Below, piece after piece: positions 1 to 5,865 of a stretch of DNA of 11,454 bases. The notes beneath the pieces were generated by a model. It was not told where the DNA came from. It worked only from the letters and a program-made list of their open reading frames with translations, and ran no database searches. The DNA is taken from positions 1 through 11,454 of the forward strand of contig JANNMJ010000200.1 of NCBI GenBank assembly GCA_031397815.1, in the 5' to 3' direction. Each line of letters begins with the position of its first letter. The first letter of the stretch is position 1. Source of the stretch: JANNMJ01 sp031397815 (GTDB lineage Bacteria > Bacteroidota > Bacteroidia > Cytophagales > Hymenobacteraceae). Made by a program: the position numbers and the translations under genes.

Positions 1-2175
1 CTTATTCGTCATCGCCTCCTCGTTGGTGCTTTGCAGCTCCTCGTTCGCCGATTGCAGCTCCTCGTTGGTGCTTTTCAGCTCTTCCAAGGAGCTATCCATC
101 TCCTCGATGGTGGTCTGGAGGCGGTGCTTGGTGAAGCGCAGCTCCTTGTCGAGGGCCGCGACGGCGGCATCGCGGGTGAGGTCGGCTTCCGACTGCCCCT
201 TGCCGCTCCGGACGCGGCGCGGCGTCGGCTGGTCCTCGAACGCCACGAGCAGGAGGCCCGCCAGCGTCTCCGGCTCGGTGAGCAGGCGCACGGAGAGGGT
301 CAGGAGCTGATAGCCGCCCTCGTTCCGAACACGCACGCGCTCAATCTTAACGTCTTCCTGCTGCTGAATCGCTTTATGAACGGCGGCGCTCAGCTCGAAG
401 CCGAGGTCTTCGCGGGCCATCTCGAAGAGGTTCATACCGCTCAGGCCGGGCGCCGGTTCCAGGTACTTGCCCGTGCGCCCGTTGACGAACAGGATTTCGC
501 CCTTGACGTTGATCACCACCGCCGGCGGCGCATACGTGCGGAGCAGGTGGCGTTGGATGAGGTCGGCGAACGGCCCGCCATCGCGGCGGGGGGAAGATTG
601 AAGCATGGGGTTGGTCAGGTGCGGCGCTCCGGCGAGCTGCGGCGTCATGGAAAATGGAAAATTGACGAGCCGCGCGAGGGCGGGGGACACCTCCATCCGG
701 CGCGAGATTTTCCACTTGACGTCCAGCGGCAGGAAGAGGTCTTGCAGGCCCGGCAGATTCTCGCTCGGCCCCAAAAACAGCAGCGCCGTGGGGTGGAGGG
801 CGTAATGAAAAACGGGCAGCAGGTTCTTCTGAAGCTCTGCGCTAAGGTAAATCAATAGATTCCGACAGCAGAGCAGGTCGAGGCGGGTGAAGGGGGCGTC
901 TTTGTTGAGGTCGTGGAGCGCAAAGACCACCACGTCACGCACTTCCTTCCGAATCTGATAGCCGATACTCGTCTTTACAAAAAACCGCTGGAGGCGCTCC
1001 GGCGTCATATCGGCTTCGATATTCATCGGGTACAGCCCCGCGCGCGCCACATCGATCCCGGTGCTATTGATATCGGTCGCGAAAATTTGCAAGTGGAGGT
1101 GCTTATCGCCCCCGATTTCGTCAAAACACTCCAGCAGCAGAATAGCGAGTGTGTACGCCTCTTCGCCGGTCGAGCAGCCGGGCGCCCAGACGCGCACGGC
1201 GGCATCGGGGGCTTTCTCGCGGAGCAGCGGGAGCAGGCGCTCGCGCAGCGCCACGAAGGCGTCGGGGTCGCGGAAGAATTTCGTTACGCCGATGAGCAGC
1301 TCCTTGAACAGCAGCTGCACCTCCAGCGGATGCTGCTGAAGGTAGCGGACGTAATCGTCGATTTGCCGGATGTGGTGGGCGTGCATCCGGCGCTCCACGC
1401 GGCGCAGCACGGTGTTGCGCTTGTAGTGGCTGAAATCGTGGCCGGTCTGACCGAGAATCAGGGCGCAGATCTTCTGCATCGCGTGGCCCGACGCGGTGCC
1501 GCCCTCGTACGTCTGGCGCGAGATGCGCTCCGCGAGCGGCATCCGCACATACTGGAGCAGGTGCTGGGCCATCTCGGCGGGCGCGAGGACGTAATCGGCG
1601 AAGCCCGTGGCAATCGCGGCGTACGGCATGGCGTCGTATTCGGCGGTGGCGGGTTCCTGCACCATCACCATCCCGAAACTCTCCATCACCACCTTCACCC
1701 CGACCGCCCCATCGGAGCCGAGGCCGGAGAAAATAATTGCCACGGCGCGCTCGCGGGCATCCTTGGCGAGGCTCTGAAGGAAAGCATCAATCGGCAGCCG
1801 ACGGGCGGCGAGCTGAATGGCGGGCGCGAGCAGGAACGCGCCGTGCTGCAACGTGACTTCAAAGCCCGGCGGCGCTACATATACATGGTCGGGCCGCAGA
1901 CGGACGCCATCCGCCGCCGGCACGACGGTGAGGGTCGTGAACTCACGCAGGATTTCGGGGAGCTGACTCGGCTGCGTCGGCGGTAAGTGCATCACCACCA
2001 CGATGGCCAACCCGCAACGGGGCGGCAGACCGCGCAGAAACTGCTCAAAAGCCGGCAACGACCCCGCCGACCCGCCCAGCGCGACAATCGGGAACGTAAC
2101 CGCGCCCGGCAACAGCGTGCGGCGACCTGGCGCAAGCGGGGCGGAAGTAGGAGAGAAAGAAATTGCGGATGACAT
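1..2175 (-). CDS. CheB-CheR-PAS fusion signalling protein, C-terminus cut by window edge
   Basis: The reverse strand is open from an ATG at 2175 to the window edge, giving 725 residues with no stop. Residues about 28-210 are a CheB methylesterase domain with the expected triad: Ser36 in GGSAGS, His63 in VVMHL and Asp155 in GLGSDG. Residues about 230-495 are a CheR methyltransferase domain, with FRDP (301-304), the SAM-binding loop APGCSTGEEAYTLAI (331-345), ATDIN (366-370) and CRNLLIYL (437-444). Residues about 535-648 look like a PAS domain (VVINVKGEILFVNGRTG). From about 665 a coiled coil carries the repeated STNEELQSANEE pattern typical of these fusions. Known fusions of this type often continue into more PAS and histidine-kinase domains, so a large C-terminal part probably lies outside the window. 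There is no N-terminal receiver domain. It is probably cytosolic and modifies receptor glutamates or acts in a chemosensory-like stress pathway; that role is inference. It diverges from a stand-alone cheB 153 bp away. Confidence 0.93.
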   Translation of the reverse strand, partial: MSSAISFSPTSAPLAPGRRTLLPGAVTFPIVALGGSAGSLPAFEQFLRGLPPRCGLAIVVVMHLPPTQPSQLPEILREFTTLTVVPAADGVRLRPDHVYVAPPGFEVTLQHGAFLLAPAIQLAARRLPIDAFLQSLAKDARERAVAIIFSGLGSDGAVGVKVVMESFGMVMVQEPATAEYDAMPYAAIATGFADYVLAPAEMAQHLLQYVRMPLAERISRQTYEGGTASGHAMQKICALILGQTGHDFSHYKRNTVLRRVERRMHAHHIRQIDDYVRYLQQHPLEVQLLFKELLIGVTKFFRDPDAFVALRERLLPLLREKAPDAAVRVWAPGCSTGEEAYTLAILLLECFDEIGGDKHLHLQIFATDINSTGIDVARAGLYPMNIEADMTPERLQRFFVKTSIGYQIRKEVRDVVVFALHDLNKDAPFTRLDLLCCRNLLIYLSAELQKNLLPVFHYALHPTALLFLGPSENLPGLQDLFLPLDVKWKISRRMEVSPALARLVNFPFSMTPQLAGAPHLTNPMLQSSPRRDGGPFADLIQRHLLRTYAPPAVVINVKGEILFVNGRTGKYLEPAPGLSGMNLFEMAREDLGFELSAAVHKAIQQQEDVKIERVRVRNEGGYQLLTLSVRLLTEPETLAGLLLVAFEDQPTPRRVRSGKGQSEADLTRDAAVAALDKELRFTKHRLQTTIEEMDSSLEELKSTNEELQSANEELQSTNEEAMTNK

Positions 2176-2203
2176 TAACATAGCTCGTAAGCTGCCGAAT
2201 GCC

Positions 2204-2211
2204 CAAAACTA
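2204..2211 (-). promoter_or_regulatory. Candidate Bacteroidota -7 box for the CheB-CheR fusion gene
   Basis: On the minus strand TAGTTTTG matches the Bacteroidota primary sigma-factor -7 consensus TAnnTTTG exactly, 28 nt before the ATG at 2175. A TTG lies 16 bp upstream, a little closer than the usual spacing of about 19, so the -33 match is imperfect. Predicted transcription would start near 2197, giving a leader of about 20 nt. No equally good box was found for the divergent cheB. Confidence 0.5.
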
Positions 2212-2328
2212 ACCTTTATGGTCCTATCAATAGACAGAAGAATCAGGCGAGCGACATCGAATTGCCCGTGCTTACGTACCGCATCCAAAGCGTGCTGGTT
2301 TTAGCGGGTTTTCTTTCAACAAATCTTC

Positions 2329-3339
2329 ATGCCTTCCTATGTGATTGCAATCGGTACTTCGGCAGGCGGCATGGTGGCCCTCACCGAGTTGTTGAAGCAG
2401 CTCCCGGACGCCCTGCCCGCCGCTGTGCTGGTGGTGCAGCATCTGGCGCCGTCCGCCGACCCGGAGATATTCGCCACCCGCCTCGGTCAGCACACGAAGC
2501 TGCATTGCCAGATCGCCCAGCAGGGGCAGCGGCTGTTGCCGGGGAACCTGTATATGGCCCCGCCCGACCGCCATCTGCTCGTGCGCGCCGGTGAGATTCT
2601 CATTTCAAAAGGACCGCACGAAAACGGCTACCGCCCGGCGGCCGATACCATGTTCCGATCAGTGGCGGTGGCGTACGGGGCGCGCGCTATCGGCGTGGTG
2701 CTCACGGGAATGCTCCACGACGGCACCGCCGGACTGGAATTTATCAAGCGCTGCGGCGGGCAGGCGGTCGTGCAAGACCCCCGCGACGCCGAGTTCGCCT
2801 CGATGCCCGAGAGCGCCCTCCGCCACGTCGCCGTCGATTACACCGTGCCGCTCCACGAGATGGGCGCCCTTCTCACGCGGCTCGTCAGCCGCCCTCAGCC
2901 TCCTTTCGTGACCCTTCCCACGGATTTGCAGCACGAAGCTGCCATTGCCGAGCGCGTCGTCGGGGATACCCCGGCCATTGAGGCCATCGGCACGCCCGCC
3001 CCGCTCACCTGCCCGGACTGCGGCGGCAACCTCTGGAGCGTCAACGCCGGGAACGTGCTGCGCTTCCGCTGCCACACCGGCCACGCCTACACGGCGGATG
3101 CCCTCTTGAGCGCCTCCGAAACAAAGCTCGAAGAGACGATGTGGGTCGCCCTGCGGATGATGGAAGAGCGCAAGAACCTGCTGAGCGCGATGGCTACGCG
3201 TGGCGGCGGCCCGCTCTCCGTCCAGCAACACGAGCGCATCGACGAGCTAAAGCTCCACGTCAACCGCCTCCGCGAGTTTCTGCTCAGTGGCTCCCCCGGC
3301 GGGGCGGTTAGTACGGAAGCCGCTGCGGTGGAGGGGTGA
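2329..3339 (+). CDS. cheB: Stand-alone CheB-type protein-glutamate methylesterase with zinc-ribbon-like C-terminus
   Basis: Residues 1-188 are a CheB catalytic domain without a receiver domain. The nucleophile is Ser11 in GTSAGG, the histidine is His38 in VVQHL, and the aspartate is Asp131 in GMLHDG. Oxyanion and substrate regions such as YMAPPDRHL and PRDAEFASMP are also typical. The family reaction is hydrolysis of receptor methyl-glutamates or deamidation of glutamines. After a linker, residues 228-252 hold CPDCGG and RCHTGHAY, a Cys2-CysHis arrangement suggesting a zinc ribbon. A helical tail (about 262-318) with KLEETMWVALRMMEERKNL follows; this tail occurs in other receiver-less CheB proteins, from memory. 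The ATG is the only start that keeps the intact Ser motif at its usual N-terminal place. The gene diverges from the CheB-CheR fusion, so two CheB domains are encoded side by side. With no receiver, it cannot be activated by direct phosphorylation in the classical way. Confidence 0.93.
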   Translation: MPSYVIAIGTSAGGMVALTELLKQLPDALPAAVLVVQHLAPSADPEIFATRLGQHTKLHCQIAQQGQRLLPGNLYMAPPDRHLLVRAGEILISKGPHENGYRPAADTMFRSVAVAYGARAIGVVLTGMLHDGTAGLEFIKRCGGQAVVQDPRDAEFASMPESALRHVAVDYTVPLHEMGALLTRLVSRPQPPFVTLPTDLQHEAAIAERVVGDTPAIEAIGTPAPLTCPDCGGNLWSVNAGNVLRFRCHTGHAYTADALLSASETKLEETMWVALRMMEERKNLLSAMATRGGGPLSVQQHERIDELKLHVNRLREFLLSGSPGGAVSTEAAAVEG

Positions 3340-3422
3340 GGCTAGATGTGGAGATTTGGGAGATGGGGGGATGTGAGGTGGGTGTGAGTGACGGGGCTCA
3401 GACTCTAGCTATTGCGGCCAGT

Positions 3423-3450
3423 TAATAATCAAGAAGTAATAATTAAGCCC
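3423..3450 (+). repeat. AT-rich 14-bp direct repeat, two copies
   Basis: TAATAATCAAGAAG is followed directly by TAATAATTAAGCCC, an AT-rich block in an otherwise GC-rich region. The 11-mer TAATAATTAAG recurs exactly at 8650-8660, again in two 14-bp-spaced copies and again just left of GC-rich palindromes. Confidence 0.65.
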
Positions 3451-3475
3451 GGTTGCGGTTTATCGAAGGGGTAAT

Positions 3476-3711
3476 GGGGCGTCCCCGTTAGGGGACACCG
3501 TTTGGTAGCCGGGGGCAACGCCCCCGGTCCAACGAAAACCCCAATTCGGGGCGTCCCCGTTAGGGGACACCGTTCGGTAACCGCGTCCTTATTCACGCGC
3601 TAACGGGCGTAATACCGAACGGTATCCCCTGACGGGGACGCCTGTTCTTTCTCACTCTTCTATCCGGGGGCGTTGCCCCCGGCTACCGAACGGTGTCCCC
3701 TAACGGGGACC
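3476..3711. repeat. Cluster of four REP-like GC-rich palindromic elements in dyad layout
   Basis: The core unit P begins GGGGCGTCCCCGTTAGGGG and ends ACCGTTCGGTA; it has an internal 6-bp stem GTCCCC/GGGGAC around GTTA. Copies are at 3476-3507 (direct), 3548-3579 (direct, one base different), 3613-3642 (inverted) and 3684-3711 (inverted). A second hairpin H, CCGGGGGC/GCCCCCGG around three bases, is fused to the first copy (3509-3527) and to the last copy (3664-3682). The order is therefore P-H, P, P', H'-P', symmetric about position 3595. Such short, hairpin-forming intergenic copies resemble REP/BIME elements or remnants of miniature transposons. The match to a particular family is not established. 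Confidence 0.85.
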
Positions 3712-3788
3712 GGCTTAACGGTTGCTTTGAGAGGTGTCGCCACTGGAAAGGTGCCCGGAAAGGTCAGGAAAACAGCTGTCGGATTACC

Positions 3789-4301
3789 TTAAGCCTCATC
3801 ATCGTAGCGCGGCAACTCCGAGGCTTCGTCTGAAGGAACCCAATGGTTTTGGATCTTTTCGGTCAATTCCTTTAGATGACCGCGAACGCCGCGCTGGGTG
3901 AGGTCGAGACAAACGACGTGCGTCAGCGCTTGGCCGGGGACTTCGGCGACGGTGGCGGCGTACCACAGGCCCTCGCTAAAATGGGTATGCCAAGTGGTCA
4001 TGGGAGACGTGCTGTAGTCGTACTCGACCCCGGTTTGCTCGGTGCCTTTGACGGCCCGCCAGACAATTTCTTCATCGAACAAATCGTCGGTCAGGCTGGC
4101 AAGCTCACCGGCAGCGCAGCAATAAGCCACGGCATGATTCAGGCAGATGGGTACCACTTCTTCCAGCAGCGCGCGGTCCTCGGCGTTCGCAATGGAAAAA
4201 ACAAGCCATTGGCTATCGGGAAGCTGGGCCGCCCAATCCGGCGTTTGCCGCACGTTGACATACGTCACGGTCCGGCCCCTGATGTGCCCTAATGTCTCCA
4301 T
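3789..4301 (-). CDS. Conserved uncharacterised 170-aa protein downstream of pyrB
   Basis: This is a small acidic, soluble-looking protein with no signal peptide or membrane segment. Recognisable stretches are QWLVFSIANAEDRALLEE (about 31-48), CLNHAVAYCCAAGE (53-66), a DDLFDEEIVWR region and MTTWHTHFSEGLWYAATVA (about 100-118). From memory this resembles a family of small proteins annotated only as a domain of unknown function (possibly DUF7684); I cannot confirm the number. The ATG at 4301 has a purine-rich GGGGGA about 8 nt upstream, and the start lies 15 bp after the pyrB stop, so it is probably the last gene of the pyrR-pyrB operon. The pair of cysteines (62-63) and the conserved Trp-His are visible, but no catalytic motif is recognised. 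No function is proposed. Confidence 0.82.
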   Translation of the reverse strand: METLGHIRGRTVTYVNVRQTPDWAAQLPDSQWLVFSIANAEDRALLEEVVPICLNHAVAYCCAAGELASLTDDLFDEEIVWRAVKGTEQTGVEYDYSTSPMTTWHTHFSEGLWYAATVAEVPGQALTHVVCLDLTQRGVRGHLKELTEKIQNHWVPSDEASELPRYDDEA

Positions 4302-4316
4302 AAAATTTCCCCCACA

Positions 4317-5231
4317 CTACCCCTCACCACCCCCCGCCAACCTATACAAAACCGCCATCCGCACGGCGACGCCGTTCTCCACCTGATCAAGGATGATGGA
4401 GTGGCCGGAATCGGCGGCGTCGGAGGTTAGCTCGACGCCGCGGTTGATGGGGCCGGGGTGCATCAGCACGATGGGGCGGTTCAGGGCGTCGAGCATCTGC
4501 TTGTTGATGCCGTAATAGAGGCTGTACTCGCGCAGGGAGGGGAAATACTTGGTCTGCTGCCGTTCGAGCTGAATCCGGAGGACGTTCGCGACTTCGCACC
4601 ATTGCAGCGCACGACGCACATCGGTCTCCACCTTCACGCCGAGGCTTTCGATGTAGCGCGGAATCAGCGTTGGCGGGCCGCAGACCATTACTTCGGCGCC
4701 CATCTTCGTGAGCAGGAAGATATTGGAGAGCGCCACCCGCGAGTGCAGAATATCCCCAATAATCGCGACCCGCCGCCCGTGGAGCGAGCCGAGCTTTTCC
4801 TTGATCGAGAAGGCATCGAGGAGCGCCTGCGTCGGGTGCTCGTGCGTACCGTCGCCCGCATTAACCACGGGAACCTTGATATGACGCGCCAGAAAGTGCG
4901 GCGCACCCGCCGACGCGTGGCGCATCACCACCAAATCGACCTTCATCGCCAGAATATTCTGCACCGTATCGACTAGCGTCTCGCCCTTCTTCACACTCGA
5001 CTGCGCCGCCGAAAAGTTCAGCACATCCGCCGATAGCCGCCGCTCCGCCAGCTCAAACGAGAGGCGCGTGCGGGTCGAGTTCTCGAAGAAAACGTTCGCC
5101 ACCGTCACGTCGCGCAGTGACGGCACCTTCTTCACCGGTCGCGCCAGCACCTCTTTGAACCGCTCGGCGAGCGTCAGTAGCTCCTCAATCTGTTCCGCCG
5201 ATAAGTCTTTGATGCCGAGGAGGTGTTTCAT
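4317..5231 (-). CDS. pyrB: Aspartate carbamoyltransferase catalytic subunit
   Basis: This enzyme makes N-carbamoyl-L-aspartate from carbamoyl phosphate and L-aspartate, the committed step of pyrimidine synthesis in the cytosol. At 304 residues it has the length of the class that works without a regulatory subunit, as in Bacillus. Carbamoyl phosphate-binding motifs are intact: STRTR (52-56), the SSVKKGE loop (78-84), MRH with Arg104, and HPTQ (132-135). Aspartate-domain residues are also in place: Ser164-Arg165, Arg219 and Gln221 in LRIQLER, and HPGP (258-261). The ATG at 5231 gives the expected MKHLLGIKDLS start. It begins 30 bp after the pyrR stop and ends 15 bp before the next gene, so it is very probably co-transcribed with pyrR. 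No pyrI was seen. Confidence 0.97.
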   Translation of the reverse strand: MKHLLGIKDLSAEQIEELLTLAERFKEVLARPVKKVPSLRDVTVANVFFENSTRTRLSFELAERRLSADVLNFSAAQSSVKKGETLVDTVQNILAMKVDLVVMRHASAGAPHFLARHIKVPVVNAGDGTHEHPTQALLDAFSIKEKLGSLHGRRVAIIGDILHSRVALSNIFLLTKMGAEVMVCGPPTLIPRYIESLGVKVETDVRRALQWCEVANVLRIQLERQQTKYFPSLREYSLYYGINKQMLDALNRPIVLMHPGPINRGVELTSDAADSGHSIILDQVENGVAVRMAVLYRLAGGGEG

Positions 5232-5261
5232 GACGAAAGGGGAGGCAGCAACGCGGAAACG

Positions 5262-5813
5262 TTAGTGAGAAGTGAGCCAGATGCCGTCGGAGTCGGCGCC
5301 TTTACGGCCCGCCCACCGCACCTGCACATCCTCGGCAGGGAGCGAATCAATGGGGAGACCGACGTACGTGGCCTCAATCGGCAAATCGCGCCGGTGCCGC
5401 CGGTCGATGAGCACCAGCAATTCCACGGCAGCCGGGCGGCCATACGTCAAGAGCGCATCGAGCGCGGCGCGGACGGTGCGGCCGGTAAACAGCACATCAT
5501 CCACGAGAATGACGCGCTGCCCTTCGAGAGCAAAATCGATACGGGTGGCATTCGCGGCGGGCGGGCCGCTGAGCGGGCGTCGGCGGAAATCGTCGCGGTG
5601 GAAGGTGGCGTCGAGCAGGCCGGTACGCGGCGCTTGCCCGAGAATCGTGGTCAGCAACGCCTGAAGGCGCTCGGCGACCGGGGCGCCGCCGGTTTGGAGG
5701 CCGAGCAGGACGGAGGTGGAAAAGTCGCCGTGGCGCTCCACTAGCTGGTGGGCCAAGCGGTGCAGCTGCACGTTCAGCAGGTCGGCGGAAGCAATCAGGC
5801 GCTCGGCTGGCAT
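5262..5813 (-). CDS. pyrR: PyrR-type pyrimidine regulator / uracil phosphoribosyltransferase
   Basis: From the ATG at 5813 the product is 183 residues and aligns end to end with Bacillus PyrR (about 181). Landmarks include LHRLAHQLVER near the N-terminus, a TFHRDDF segment, the PRPP-binding loop VILVDDVLFTGRT (101-113) followed by VRAALDALL, and LVLIDRRHRRDLPI. In known systems PyrR binds pyr mRNA in response to UMP/UTP and can make UMP from uracil and PRPP. A longer reading would begin at a GTG at 5852, adding 13 Pro/Ala-rich residues. I prefer the ATG because family members begin there and a perfect TAnnTTTG box lies 5 nt ahead. The loop that is usually TRG in PyrR reads TGG (QTGGAP). No clear PyrR-binding RNA stem was recognised upstream. 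The next gene, 30 bp on, is pyrB. Confidence 0.9.
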   Translation of the reverse strand: MPAERLIASADLLNVQLHRLAHQLVERHGDFSTSVLLGLQTGGAPVAERLQALLTTILGQAPRTGLLDATFHRDDFRRRPLSGPPAANATRIDFALEGQRVILVDDVLFTGRTVRAALDALLTYGRPAAVELLVLIDRRHRRDLPIEATYVGLPIDSLPAEDVQVRWAGRKGADSDGIWLTSH

Positions 5814-5818
5814 CGGGG

Positions 5819-5826
5819 CAAAGGTA
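5819..5826 (-). promoter_or_regulatory. Candidate -7 promoter box immediately ahead of pyrR
   Basis: TACCTTTG on the minus strand is a perfect TAnnTTTG match and is followed by CCCCG and the preferred pyrR ATG. If used, transcription would begin at or within a few bases of the start codon, giving a leaderless or nearly leaderless mRNA. No TTG is seen at the expected -33 distance, so the call rests on the -7 box alone. Confidence 0.45.
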
Positions 5827-5865
5827 GGGGCGGCCGGGGGAGTGTTCGGCACCTTCCTACTCGAT

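Larger units (their letters stand above)
3340..3788. other. Convergent intergenic region filled mainly by repeats
   Basis: This gap of about 450 bp separates the 3' ends of cheB and the minus-strand 170-aa gene. From left to right it contains a purine-rich stretch, an AT-rich 14-bp direct repeat, a symmetric cluster of GC-rich palindromes, and about 75 bp with no recognisable feature. No convincing coding sequence or RNA gene was seen. The strong hairpins could stop transcription from both sides, but there is no U-run typical of an intrinsic terminator. Confidence 0.7.

Noticed and set aside
31..1986. Two long plus-strand open frames (31-858 and 913-1986)
   Set aside because: They are antisense to the CheB-CheR fusion, whose motifs are unmistakable, and their products show no motif of their own.
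2659..3231. 190-residue minus-strand frame opposite cheB
   Set aside because: It lacks any domain and lies opposite well-conserved CheB coding sequence.
3509..3527. Intrinsic terminator for cheB
   Set aside because: The 8-bp GC stem is strong but no T-run follows; it is kept only as part of the repeat cluster.
3476..3711. Possible CRISPR array
   Set aside because: The copies lie in both orientations with uneven spacing and hairpin-rich bodies, with no cas genes, so this is not a CRISPR array.
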